Source: an uncultured Collinsella sp.
GTDB taxonomy: Bacteria; Actinomycetota; Coriobacteriia; Coriobacteriales; Coriobacteriaceae
Direction of reading: 5' to 3'
Length of the DNA: 25,629 nucleotides
Assembly (NCBI GenBank): GCA_902492755.1
Contig: CABUNB010000033.1
Location: 1-25,629, forward strand
This document shows, one piece after another, positions 14,389 to 22,894 of this stretch. How positions within the stretch are numbered: the first letter of the stretch is position 1; each line of letters opens with the position of its first letter. The notes under the pieces were generated by a model. It did not search any database and was not told the origin of the DNA. It worked only from the letters and a program-made list of their open reading frames with translations. A program made the position numbers and the translations under genes.

Positions 14389-15492
14389 TTGTCTACTAAC
14401 GCCTCTGGCAGCCCTATTCTGTCGCTGCTTATTCCCATTTACAATGTTCAGCGCTACCTGCGCGAGTGCCTCGATTCCGCCCTGGCGCAGACGCTCAAGG
14501 ATATTGAGATCATCTGCATTAACGACGGGTCGACCGACAACTCGCCGGCGATTATCCGCGAGTATATGGAGCGCGATGGGCGCGTCAAGATGATCGACAA
14601 GGCCAACAGCGGCTACGGCGACTCGATGAACCACGGTCTGGAGATGGCGCGTGGCAAGTACGTTGGCATCTTGGAGTCCGATGACTTTATGGCGCCCGAC
14701 GCACTCGAAAAGCTTGTCTCGGCCGCCGATAGCAATAATGCCGACTTTGCGAAGGCGAACTTTGATTTCTACTGGTCTAAGCCCGAGGAGCGCCGTTCGC
14801 TGCACGAGATGTTTAAAGCCAAGGACTGTGACAAGCCGGTGCACCCGAGCGATACGACGCAGTTCTTTAAGCAAAAGCCGTCGATTTGGTCGGCCGTGTA
14901 CCGTCGCGATTTTCTTGAGCGCAACGGCATTACGTTCCTGCCGACTCCGGGGGCGTCCTTTCAGGACACGTCGTTTGCCTTTAAGGTGATCGCGTGCGCC
15001 GATAAGGCTGTTTACCTGTATGATGCCGTGTTGTCGTATCGCCAAGACAACGAGAATTCCTCGGTCAATTCTTCGGCTAAGGTCTTTTGCGTCAATACCG
15101 AGTATGCCGAGATTGAGCGTTGGATTCGAGAGGATTATGCCCGCGACCACGCAAGTGATGACGTCGCGCGCATGCTCAAGTTCAATCAGCTCATTAAGTA
15201 CGATTCGTACATGTGGAACTACGTGCGCCTGGCGCCTAAGTTCTATAAGGAGTTCCTGGTGCAGATGGCCAAGGAGTTTCAGGCGGCCTTGGACGCGGGG
15301 GACTTTTCGCTTGACGACCTCAAGCCGTGGAAGCGCGCGAATCTCGCTGCCATCCTCAAAGATCCTGAGGGCTGGGTTGACGAGCATCCGAGTTTTGCGA
15401 CGGATGGTGCCTTGGGGCGTGCTAAGTATTACGCCTCGGTTGGAGGCCCAGGCGTGGTCGCCGCCTTCCTCATCGAATCGCTGAGGGGGTAG
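14389..15492 (+). CDS. Family 2 glycosyltransferase, paralogue A
   Basis: This 367-residue protein starts at TTG with AAGGAG five bases upstream; no ATG or GTG closer to the conserved domain is available. The GT-A domain spans about 10-230: ILSLLIPIYNVQRYL (10-24), CINDGSTD (43-50) and the DxD-type motif ESDD (96-99). The C-terminal 130 residues are helical and charged, of unknown role. It is a close paralogue of the product at 16614-17732: residues 20-100 are nearly the same, including KDIEIICINDGSTD and KANSGYGDSMN. It probably transfers a sugar in surface polysaccharide synthesis on the cytosolic face of the membrane. It is the first gene of a five-gene plus-strand run, followed after six bases by the next gene. 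Sugar specificity cannot be read. Confidence 0.88.
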   Translation: MSTNASGSPILSLLIPIYNVQRYLRECLDSALAQTLKDIEIICINDGSTDNSPAIIREYMERDGRVKMIDKANSGYGDSMNHGLEMARGKYVGILESDDFMAPDALEKLVSAADSNNADFAKANFDFYWSKPEERRSLHEMFKAKDCDKPVHPSDTTQFFKQKPSIWSAVYRRDFLERNGITFLPTPGASFQDTSFAFKVIACADKAVYLYDAVLSYRQDNENSSVNSSAKVFCVNTEYAEIERWIREDYARDHASDDVARMLKFNQLIKYDSYMWNYVRLAPKFYKEFLVQMAKEFQAALDAGDFSLDDLKPWKRANLAAILKDPEGWVDEHPSFATDGALGRAKYYASVGGPGVVAAFLIESLRG

Positions 15493-15498
15493 GTCGGC

Positions 15499-16539
15499 AT
15501 GGGAGAGGCCTCGTGTCCTAAAGCTACCATTGTCGTCCCCGTTTACAACTCTGCGCGCTCCATTCAGCGATGCCTCGATTCGCTGCTGGCCCAGTCCGAG
15601 CGCTCGATTCAGGTTGTTTGCGTCAACGACGGTTCGACTGATGATTCGTTGAACGTGTTACGCCAGATCGCGCAGGCCGACGATCGCGTGCTGGTGATTG
15701 ACCAGGAAAACGCGGGCGTCTCGTGTGCTCGAAATGCCGGTATCGATGCCGCCGAGGGCGAGACCGTCTTTTTTGTGGACGCTGACGATTACATCGATGT
15801 CCAGACGGTCGAGCGCGTGCTGCATGCCATGGAGTCTGCAGATGCTGAGGCCGCCGTTTTTGGCGGCGTCTGTGAACCTGCCGATGCTGCCCCCAAACGC
15901 GTCCAGCAACTCATGAGCCCCAAAGCTGGTACCTTCGGCGCCCGCGATCCTCAACTGCTGTTCCATTCGAATGCGCAGCCCTATGCCTGCCGTGCGGCTT
16001 TTTCGCGCGAGCTGCTCAATCGCGAAGGCATTCGCTTCGCCCCCGGTTTGGCTTTGGGCGAGGACGTCGTCTTCCAATTTGCGGCTTATGCGCTTGCCCG
16101 CAGGACCGTCGTCATGCCGGACAAGTTCTACCACTACGTGATGGAGAGCGAATCGGCGACGCACGAGTTCAACAGTGCTGAGGCTCGCGCCAAAAAGCTT
16201 GACGCCCACATGAGGATGCTCGAGGAGGTCTTGGAGAACTGGGCTGCCTACGGTCTTTTGGACCTGTGCCCCGGCGAGCTGATAACTTGGTTTTTGGACC
16301 TCATTGTGTTCGACCTGGCGCGCTTGGATGCCGATGGTTTCCATCGCGTGGCGGCTCGCGTCAACATGGATCTCACGACGTTTTTGGGAACGGCGTGGGC
16401 GGATATGCCTGCTAAGGGCGCCGTTTGCCATGTTGCCCACAAGCTCGTTGCGGCGACCTCGGGCGTTTCGATGGCAGATGCCACGCTGTTCTATCTTTCG
16501 ACTCGCGGTCTCAAAGCCTGCCTGGAGCGCTTTATCTAA
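15499..16539 (+). CDS. Family 2 glycosyltransferase, type B
   Basis: This 346-residue protein has a GT-A domain: ATIVVPVYNSARSIQRCLDSLLAQ at about 9-32, VCVNDGSTDDS, ENAGVSCARNAGID, and VDADDYID as the DxD-type motif near 93-100. GEDVVFQFAAYA at about 190 is the usual end-of-domain acidic motif. A helical C-terminal part of about 130 residues has no family I can name. The ATG at 15499 has GGGGGTAGG upstream and lies six bases from the previous stop, so the two genes are co-transcribed. It is more distant from A and A' than these are from each other, and closer in layout to the product at 17744. Donor and acceptor are unknown. Confidence 0.87.
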   Translation: MGEASCPKATIVVPVYNSARSIQRCLDSLLAQSERSIQVVCVNDGSTDDSLNVLRQIAQADDRVLVIDQENAGVSCARNAGIDAAEGETVFFVDADDYIDVQTVERVLHAMESADAEAAVFGGVCEPADAAPKRVQQLMSPKAGTFGARDPQLLFHSNAQPYACRAAFSRELLNREGIRFAPGLALGEDVVFQFAAYALARRTVVMPDKFYHYVMESESATHEFNSAEARAKKLDAHMRMLEEVLENWAAYGLLDLCPGELITWFLDLIVFDLARLDADGFHRVAARVNMDLTTFLGTAWADMPAKGAVCHVAHKLVAATSGVSMADATLFYLSTRGLKACLERFI

Positions 16540-16573
16540 TTCCAAGCGCTGCCGCTCGCCGCAACTCGGCTGC

Positions 16574-16579
16574 TAAAAT
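16574..16579 (+). promoter_or_regulatory. Putative extended -10 box inside the glycosyltransferase cluster
   Basis: TGC followed by TAAAAT makes an extended -10 element in the 74-base gap before the second TTG-started gene. The leader after it (TAACCCT...ACAGG) resembles the leader of the first cluster gene (14341-14371), as if the control region was duplicated with the gene. No clear -35 is visible. Confidence 0.35.
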
Positions 16580-16613
16580 AACCCTGTTACACGCTATCCA
16601 ACAGGAGGTTCTC

Positions 16614-17732
16614 TTGCAGAACTCTGATACCCCTAAAGTTTCGCTGCTTGTTCCCATCTGCAATGTCGAACGCTACCTGCGCGAGTGCCTCGATTCCGCC
16701 GTGGCGCAGACGCTCAAAGACATTGAGATCATTTGCATTAACGACGGTTCCACCGATAGCTCGCCGGATATCATTCGCGAGTACATGGAGCGCGACCCCC
16801 GTGTAAAGATGATTGACAAAGCCAACAGCGGCTACGGCGACTCGATGAACCGCGGCCTGGAGATGGCGCGCGGTGAGTACGTGGGCATCCTTGAATCCGA
16901 CGACTTTATGTTTGAGGATTCGCTCCAAAAGCTGGTCGCCAAGGCCGATGCTGAACATGCCGATGTGGTAAAGGGCGACTTTTACCTGTATTGGTCCACG
17001 CCCAGCGAGCGTCGTGAGCTGTTTGGGATCATCGACGAGCATATGACGGGCGCCGCGTATCGCCCCGTCGATCGCCCGGGCATCTTCTACCGCAAACCTT
17101 CCATTTGGTCGGCTATCTATCGGCGCGAGTTCCTCATCGACAATCAGATTCGGTTCCTTCCCACGCCGGGTGCCTCGTATCAGGACGCAGGCTTTAATTT
17201 TAAGGTTTGGGCTTGCGCCGAGCGTGCCGCGTTTATTGCGGACCCCATTTTGTGCTATCGCCAGGATAACGAGAAGAGCTCCGTTAATTCGCCCAACAAG
17301 GTGTTTTGCGTGTGCGACGAATATGCCGAGATGCAGCGCTTTTTGGATGAACGCCCCGAGCTTAAGGCTCAGCTTCAGGGCATTTTAATGCGCATGAAGG
17401 TCGATACGTACCGTTGGAATGATGAGCGCCTGGTCGATGAGTTGCGCGAGCAGTTTTGGGAGAAGGCCTCTCCCGAGCTCAAGTCCGATTGGGATGCCGG
17501 TCGCTTTGACCTGTCGCTGTTCGATCCGCGTGGCGAGACCGACTTTCGCCTGATGGTCAAATCGCCCCGCGCCTATATCGATTCGCGCTTTGGCTTTAAA
17601 AAGCCGGGCAAGATCAATACGTTTAAGCACTACTTTAAGATTGGTGGGCTGCCGCTGGTCTGGCGCGTGCTGACGTATCAGCGCACCTACGGTGATAATC
17701 CGCACCCCGATGACGTTCCGGTCGCACAGTAG
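16614..17732 (+). CDS. Family 2 glycosyltransferase, paralogue A'
   Basis: This 372-residue protein starts at TTG (16614) with a perfect AGGAGG five bases upstream. The long in-frame extension back to 16425 would overlap the previous gene and is rejected. The GT-A domain starts KVSLLVPICNVERYLRECLDS, with CINDGSTD (41-48) and ESDD (94-97). RQDNEKSSVNSPNKVFCVCDEYAEM is shared with paralogue A in a conserved C-terminal part. Its similarity to the product at 14389-15492 is high at protein level and visible in the DNA of the first 300 bases, pointing to a fairly recent duplication. It likely adds a related or identical sugar. It is followed after 11 bases by the next gene. Confidence 0.88.
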   Translation: MQNSDTPKVSLLVPICNVERYLRECLDSAVAQTLKDIEIICINDGSTDSSPDIIREYMERDPRVKMIDKANSGYGDSMNRGLEMARGEYVGILESDDFMFEDSLQKLVAKADAEHADVVKGDFYLYWSTPSERRELFGIIDEHMTGAAYRPVDRPGIFYRKPSIWSAIYRREFLIDNQIRFLPTPGASYQDAGFNFKVWACAERAAFIADPILCYRQDNEKSSVNSPNKVFCVCDEYAEMQRFLDERPELKAQLQGILMRMKVDTYRWNDERLVDELREQFWEKASPELKSDWDAGRFDLSLFDPRGETDFRLMVKSPRAYIDSRFGFKKPGKINTFKHYFKIGGLPLVWRVLTYQRTYGDNPHPDDVPVAQ

Positions 17733-17743
17733 GGCACTTGACT

Positions 17744-18811
17744 ATGGCTACCCCCAAGATTTCCGTTGTCGTTCCCATCTATAACGTGGAGGAGTGCCTG
17801 GCCTGGTGCCTGGACTCCCTGCTTGCGCAGGACATGCCCGATTGGGAAGGCGTGCTGGTCAACGATGGCTCGCCGGACGGTTCGCGCGATATTGCGGCTG
17901 CCTATTGCGAAAAGGACGCGCGCTTTACGCTGGTCGATAAGGAGAACGGCGGCCTGTCGAGCGCACGTAATGCAGGCATCGCTGCGTCCACGGCGCCTAT
18001 CGTTGCGTTTTTGGATTCCGACGACCGCTTTACGCCCGATGCGTGCCGCGTGATCGTCGATGCCTTTGAGCGCCAATACTGCGACGTTTTGACCTTTGGC
18101 GCGAATCCGTATCCGCTGGAGGCAGGGTATCCGTGGCTTAACTATGTGCTGAGCCCGCGCGATGTGTCGTTTGAAGGCTATAGCTCCGATCTGCTGTTTA
18201 AGGAAGCATCTCGTCCCTTTGCATGGCGCACCGCCTGCAAGCGTGAGTTTTTGCTGGACAACGGGATCGTATTCGACGAAACCGTTAAGTATGGCGAGGA
18301 CCAGGTCTTCGATTTTGCCGTGTACGGTCGTTCGCACAAGACCGCGCTTATCTCGAACAAGCTGTATGACTACCGCGTGGCGCGCAAGGGTTCGCTCATG
18401 GACACCATGCGCTATGACGACGAGACGCGACTGCTGGAGCACGTGAAGATTTACTCCGCGGTGCTGGCTGACTGGCAGCGCGACGGTCTCGATGTACAGC
18501 ACGCCGATGACCTGGCGTACTTCCTATGCGATCTGGTGCTGTACGATGCGCTCAGGTTGCTGGGTTCGGACTGCGGCAAGGTGTTTGCTGCCGTTGCCAC
18601 GGCCCCTGCCGGTTCTGCCGTGGGCAACGATGCCGCGCTCGCGCAATGTGCCCCGTCTGTTGCCGCTATGGTGCGCGCGGCGCTTACCAGCAAGGCCCCC
18701 AATGCTCGTGCATGCAAAAAGCTCATGTTCGATTACGACGTCTTGAGGTTTGGGCGCCTTGGTGCCTGCAAACGCATGGCAGCGAACGCCCTGGGAAAGC
18801 GAGAAGTGTAG
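17744..18811 (+). CDS. Family 2 glycosyltransferase, type B'
   Basis: This is a 355-residue protein from the ATG at 17744, nine bases after AGGG; a TTG two codons earlier (17738) is possible but too close to that site. The GT-A domain includes KISVVVPIYNVEECLAWCLDSLLAQ, VLVNDGSPDGS, ENGGLSSARNAGIA and the DxD-type LDSDD near residue 90. KYGEDQVFDFAVYG gives the conserved acidic motif after the catalytic domain. The C-terminal part is alanine-rich and helical. It resembles the type B enzyme at 15499 in layout and several motifs, so the cluster reads A-B-A'-B'. The stop codon is directly followed by the ATG of the next gene. Confidence 0.87.
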   Translation: MATPKISVVVPIYNVEECLAWCLDSLLAQDMPDWEGVLVNDGSPDGSRDIAAAYCEKDARFTLVDKENGGLSSARNAGIAASTAPIVAFLDSDDRFTPDACRVIVDAFERQYCDVLTFGANPYPLEAGYPWLNYVLSPRDVSFEGYSSDLLFKEASRPFAWRTACKREFLLDNGIVFDETVKYGEDQVFDFAVYGRSHKTALISNKLYDYRVARKGSLMDTMRYDDETRLLEHVKIYSAVLADWQRDGLDVQHADDLAYFLCDLVLYDALRLLGSDCGKVFAAVATAPAGSAVGNDAALAQCAPSVAAMVRAALTSKAPNARACKKLMFDYDVLRFGRLGACKRMAANALGKREV

Positions 18812-21298
18812 ATGAGTATCAAGCGTTTGGCACTTTGCCGTAGTCGGGGCCGTCTGTTTGTGCTGCTTCGTTTTGCCGGTCAGGATATCGCCGCACTTAT
18901 TGAGCGGGAGGGTTCTCAAGCGTTTGCCCATGCGACGACGAGCGGTTCTTGTGTGCCGTCGCTGGTGCTCCCAGTCGATCATGGCCGTGTGTTGGCGCTT
19001 TGCCCTTCCGTTTCCGATTACGAGCGCGAGCTCGCCGTCTTGGTGCTTCCGTTTTTGGATGGCTCGTCGATGGATGTCGTTTTCGCATCCGGTGGTCAAA
19101 GGTTGGGCTCCATTCGCCTCGATAGCCGCGTGGCCAAGCTGGAATCCAAGATTAACTACAAAGCAAAGCCTGCGCTGTGCGCGCTTATCCGCGACGCGCA
19201 GCGTGGCGAATGCTGCGGTCGCTACGAGATCGATGCCATTCGCTATTTGCCGGCAGACGCCGGCGCGGTGTGGCGTTATGAGGTTACCTGGGCGGGAGAC
19301 CCCCAGTGCGCGCCTGAGCTCCAGATCTTCGATACGCATATGAATGCCATCGATGCTACCGTGCATGTGTTTGAATCGCAGGTCGATGTGCCGCAGCGCA
19401 ACGGTTGCCACGTCAATAAAACGTATCTGAGCGTTGAGATGCCTCAGGATATACGAGATTTTGTCGCGATTGTGAGCGATCCCACGGAGCAGATTCAGAG
19501 TGGTTTTTGCGCTATGGATGGTCGCCTGTACAACGGCATGGTCGACGACAGCTGGAACCGCATGAAGGATGCGCGTGCAGACGACGCGGCTTATCGACGT
19601 TGGTTTGAGCAGCATCGCGCAAAACCGGGCGATTTAGCGTGCCAGCGTGTCGCTTCGGTGGCTTTTGCCTATAGACCACTCGTGAGCATTGTGGTGCCGT
19701 GCTACAAGACTGATCGGGTCTACCTGCGCGAGCTGCTGGACTCGGTGCTAGTCCAGAGCTATGACAACTGGGAATTGTTGCTTATGGACGCCTCGACCGA
19801 ATGGGACGCGGTGTCCAATCTTGCGGCAGGCGCCCACGACGAGCGCATCCGTCGCATCGAGCTTCCCGGCAACGGCGGCATTGTGGTCAACACCAACGCT
19901 GGTATTCAGCAGGCGACGGGCGACTACATCGCGTTCTTGGACCATGATGACATTCTGGAACCGGACGCGTTATTCCACTATGTTGCCGCGCTGAATAAGG
20001 CGGCCGAGGGCGAGCGTCCCCAGGTCCTGTTCTGCGACGAGGACATGTTCCAGAAAACGGGGGAGTGGGGCCAGCCGGTCTTTAAGACCGTACTCAACGT
20101 CGACCTGCTCTATAGCCATAACTGCGTGACGCATTTCCTGATGGTGGATAAGGCGCTCATCGATCACATTGGCACGTCCCCAGAAGACGTTGCGGGTGCC
20201 CAGGATTACGACCTGACGCTTCGCTGTCTTGCAGCCGGTGCGCGCTTTGAGCATGTCGCGCACGTGCTGTATCACTGGCGCGTGCATCCCGGTTCGACTG
20301 CCGACGGTTCTGCCGATAGCAAGCCGTATGCTATTGAAGCCGGGCGCCTTGCGCTTCAGCGCCACTTTAACGCGCTGGGCATTTGCGGAACGGTCGAGGA
20401 GACCGAGACGCCGTTTGTCTATCGCATGCGCTATGCGCTGCCGGAGTCTGCGCCGCTGGTGAGCATTGTGATTCCCACCAAGGACCACGTTGAGACGCTC
20501 GATGCCTGTGTGATGTCGATCGCTCAGAAGGCAACGTATGCCAACTACGAGATCGTCTTGGTGGAGAACAACAGCGAAGCTCCGGAGACGTTTGCGTATT
20601 ACGAAACCCTGCCAGAGCGCGTGGCTGCAGCATCCGAAGGCAAGGGCATCGCGCGCGTTGCGTACTGGCCGGGTGAGTTCAATTACTCCCAGATCATTAA
20701 CTTTGGCGTGGAGCATGCCAAGGGTGATTACCTTCTGTTGCTGAACAACGATACCGAGGTCATAAGCCCCGACTTTATCGAAGAGATGATGGGCTATCTG
20801 CAGCGTCCCGATGCGGGCGTGGTGGGCGCCAAACTCTACTTTGCCGATCATCTGGTGCAACATGTCGGCATTTTGGTTGGCGTGCGTGGCGCACTTGCCC
20901 ATGCCAACCAAGACTTCTCGGCAAAGCGCGAGGGCTATCTTGCCCGCGCTGTGCGCCCCGGTAACTTCAGTGCTGTAACGGGCGCCTGCCAGATGGTGCG
21001 ACGCGACGTATTTGAACAGGTCGGAGGCTATAACGAGGAATTCGCCGTCGGTTTTAACGACGCAGACTTTTGCCTGCGCATGTGGGAGGCGGGCTACCGC
21101 ACCATCTTTACGCCCTATGCCGAGCTGTACCACTACGAGTTCACCTCGCGCGGCAGGGAAGAGGCCAACGAGGAAAAGCTGCGCCGCTGGAAGCGCGAGC
21201 AGGCCCTGTTCGCGCAGCGCTGGCCTGAGTTCTTCTTGACGGGCGATCCGTGGTTGGGGCCGAACTTATCCTCCGACAGTGAGTACTTCTCGTTTTAG
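18812..21298 (+). CDS. Large protein with two family 2 glycosyltransferase domains
   Basis: This 828-residue protein has three parts. Residues 1-288 form a domain of unknown function with no signal peptide. Residues about 289-510 are a first GT-A domain (PLVSIVVPCYKTDRVYLRELLDS; DxD-type FLDHDDILE). Residues about 547-790 are a second GT-A domain (PLVSIVIPTKDHVETLDACV; LLNNDTEVISPDF; GFNDADFCLRMWEAGYRTIFTPYAELYHYE), the latter of the rhamnosyltransferase-like type. Such two-domain enzymes build repeat units of O-antigen or wall rhamnan polysaccharides by alternating additions. The ATG at 18812 abuts the previous stop. It is the last gene of the cluster. Its stop overlaps by three bases the stop of the convergent minus-strand ATPase gene. 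GC content drops sharply just after it. Confidence 0.9.
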   Translation: MSIKRLALCRSRGRLFVLLRFAGQDIAALIEREGSQAFAHATTSGSCVPSLVLPVDHGRVLALCPSVSDYERELAVLVLPFLDGSSMDVVFASGGQRLGSIRLDSRVAKLESKINYKAKPALCALIRDAQRGECCGRYEIDAIRYLPADAGAVWRYEVTWAGDPQCAPELQIFDTHMNAIDATVHVFESQVDVPQRNGCHVNKTYLSVEMPQDIRDFVAIVSDPTEQIQSGFCAMDGRLYNGMVDDSWNRMKDARADDAAYRRWFEQHRAKPGDLACQRVASVAFAYRPLVSIVVPCYKTDRVYLRELLDSVLVQSYDNWELLLMDASTEWDAVSNLAAGAHDERIRRIELPGNGGIVVNTNAGIQQATGDYIAFLDHDDILEPDALFHYVAALNKAAEGERPQVLFCDEDMFQKTGEWGQPVFKTVLNVDLLYSHNCVTHFLMVDKALIDHIGTSPEDVAGAQDYDLTLRCLAAGARFEHVAHVLYHWRVHPGSTADGSADSKPYAIEAGRLALQRHFNALGICGTVEETETPFVYRMRYALPESAPLVSIVIPTKDHVETLDACVMSIAQKATYANYEIVLVENNSEAPETFAYYETLPERVAAASEGKGIARVAYWPGEFNYSQIINFGVEHAKGDYLLLLNNDTEVISPDFIEEMMGYLQRPDAGVVGAKLYFADHLVQHVGILVGVRGALAHANQDFSAKREGYLARAVRPGNFSAVTGACQMVRRDVFEQVGGYNEEFAVGFNDADFCLRMWEAGYRTIFTPYAELYHYEFTSRGREEANEEKLRRWKREQALFAQRWPEFFLTGDPWLGPNLSSDSEYFSF

Positions 21299-22272
21299 TG
21301 CGAAGTAATGCCAAGTTCCGGCAAAGTATCCTCAAGAGCTGCAAGAGCGGTGGGGTTCAAGTACTCCTCGTTCAAGCAGCTCTTGTCATATCGAAAACGT
21401 GTGTCTCGTGAGCATTCGATGAGTTCTGCAGTAAAGAACTTCTCCCAGCTAAAGAATTTTGAGCTTTCGATATGTTCAGCGGGGTTAAGCAGCATGTCCT
21501 TAATGTGTTTGCTGTTGAATAATCCCGACTTCAACACGAGCCATTCAAACGATTCCGGTAGGAATAGCTTGATGTTCTTTCGGCGCAATAGAGCAGCTGC
21601 TTCCGCAATTTCTGGTCCAAAGGCGGCACCGTCGGCAATCACGAGGATGTCGTTTTCCGGTGCGTCCATAATGCAGTTGCAAATATTTGATTTGCCTCCC
21701 GCGCTGATGCACTTAATGCTGCTTTTTTTGCATAGCAAACTGAAGAATTCGTAGCCCGAATTTGTGTCCTCGACGATGACAAGCTCGGGCCTCTCGCCTC
21801 TAAAATCAGTATCACCGTAAATACGATATGTAGAGGTGTAGACACGAGAGTAAACGGGATACTTCGTTGTGGTTCGGTTGGTGTTCTTAAGACCGTAGAT
21901 TTCATCAACGCTATAGGGCAGTTGGCGCAGTGACTCTCTGGCGACGATTACGTAGTAGTTTGAGCTACGTTTTGCTTCATGGGCAAATTCTCTTGATCGA
22001 ACAAAAGTATTGCCCTCATCAATAAAAACAATACTGCTGGAAATCTCTTGGAGATCTCTGCGCCAATATTTTCCAGATATTGTTTTACAGGGCACTTTGC
22101 AACTTACTGTTACGCCGCTTTGTGCCCCAAGCTCTTCGTGAGCTCCCACCATATCAAGCAGAGTTGTCTTGCCTGTAGCACTGTTACCTTGGATGATGGT
22201 CAGATTTCTATTGATGGTCAGTTTAAACTGAACCCGGTTATTTTGAATAATTACCTTGTATGATCCGCGCAT
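21295..22272 (-). CDS. Compact P-loop ATPase with possible degenerate TOPRIM-like part
   Basis: This 325-residue protein has Walker A GNSATGKTT (29-37) after a short beta start (NLTIIQGN) and Walker B IVFIDE (81-86). Only about 45 residues lie between them, so the ABC signature insert of OLD or SMC proteins is absent. The second half has LVIVEDTNSGYEFF (164-177) and ILVIADGAAFGPE (209-221). These look like the first and third TOPRIM strands, with Glu168 and Asp214 in place but the second Asp of DxD missing. It may therefore bind but not cut nucleic acid; this reading is tentative. The ATG overlaps the upstream DUF4869-like gene as TGATG, so the pair is coupled. The base composition is AT-richer than the glycosyltransferase genes, suggesting transfer. 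Function unknown; defence or toxin-antitoxin roles are possible. Confidence 0.7.
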   Translation of the reverse strand: MRGSYKVIIQNNRVQFKLTINRNLTIIQGNSATGKTTLLDMVGAHEELGAQSGVTVSCKVPCKTISGKYWRRDLQEISSSIVFIDEGNTFVRSREFAHEAKRSSNYYVIVARESLRQLPYSVDEIYGLKNTNRTTTKYPVYSRVYTSTYRIYGDTDFRGERPELVIVEDTNSGYEFFSLLCKKSSIKCISAGGKSNICNCIMDAPENDILVIADGAAFGPEIAEAAALLRRKNIKLFLPESFEWLVLKSGLFNSKHIKDMLLNPAEHIESSKFFSWEKFFTAELIECSRDTRFRYDKSCLNEEYLNPTALAALEDTLPELGITSH

Positions 22273-22721
22273 CAGGAGTTCTCCCTTAGGCTTTTTCCAG
22301 CTATGGGGGCAAGGTCAAACATCGTGTGAACGACATCGCCTGTGTTCGCAATGACAGCCGTGAATTTGCCGTTTCCAAAATCCATTATGTGGTAGAGGTT
22401 GATCGTCAGGTCTTTTTGCGCGGCGATTCGCAGAATCCAATAAGCACAATTGTCACCACAGTTTGAGGCGTTATATACGTTCTCCGGCATAAAGTACATA
22501 AGCAGCAGTGTTTTGGTGCCGCTGGATAGTTTCTCGGGGGGAATGATGCCTAGAATCTTGGTATCGATTGCATTGGGGCCTACCACGGTGCCTTTGTCGA
22601 TGGATTTAATGATCCTTTGAGCAAAAGAGTCTTGAAACCACTGGGGCGAATAGACGTTATCGAAGTAAACTGACGTGTTGTAGATAACTTCATCCATATC
22701 ACCATAGTGAATCGTTAGCAC
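22272..22721 (-). CDS. DUF4869-like protein
   Basis: This is a 149-residue protein from a GTG start at 22721, chosen because GAAGGG lies seven bases upstream and the sequence then begins VLTIHYGDMDEVIYNTSVYFDN. From memory this fits the N-terminus of DUF4869 proteins of gut Firmicutes and Actinobacteria. A longer frame from 22778 exists but adds only a glutamine-rich leader. Other notable parts are a VVGPNAIDTKILGIIPPEKLSSGTKTLLLMYFMPE segment, a cysteine pair in NASNCGDNCAYWIL, and an ending in NTGDVVHTMFDLAPI. There is no signal peptide or membrane segment. It is the first gene of a two-gene unit with the ATPase. The phrase LSSGTKTLLLM is consistent with a regulatory partner, but no function is established. 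The assignment is moderately sure. Confidence 0.65.
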   Translation of the reverse strand: MLTIHYGDMDEVIYNTSVYFDNVYSPQWFQDSFAQRIIKSIDKGTVVGPNAIDTKILGIIPPEKLSSGTKTLLLMYFMPENVYNASNCGDNCAYWILRIAAQKDLTINLYHIMDFGNGKFTAVIANTGDVVHTMFDLAPIAGKSLRENS

Positions 22722-22763
22722 GTTGGTCCCTTCGGATTGCTGGCTTTGCATTTGTAGAGTTTG

Positions 22764-22769
22764 ATTATA
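22764..22769 (-). promoter_or_regulatory. Putative -10 box of the DUF4869-ATPase unit
   Basis: On the minus strand the bases read TATAAT, 42 bases before the GTG start at 22721. No good -35 is visible at 16-18 bases upstream. Confidence 0.4.
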
Positions 22770-22894
22770 TCGCAGCACATGAGGCGGGCGTTATCGGCCT
22801 ACGGTAGATGTGATTGATGACCCAGGTTTGAATTTAATTTGACCATGCCCGTGCGTAGCTTTCTTTAGTGGCTTGAGTTAAAGATAATAATCTT

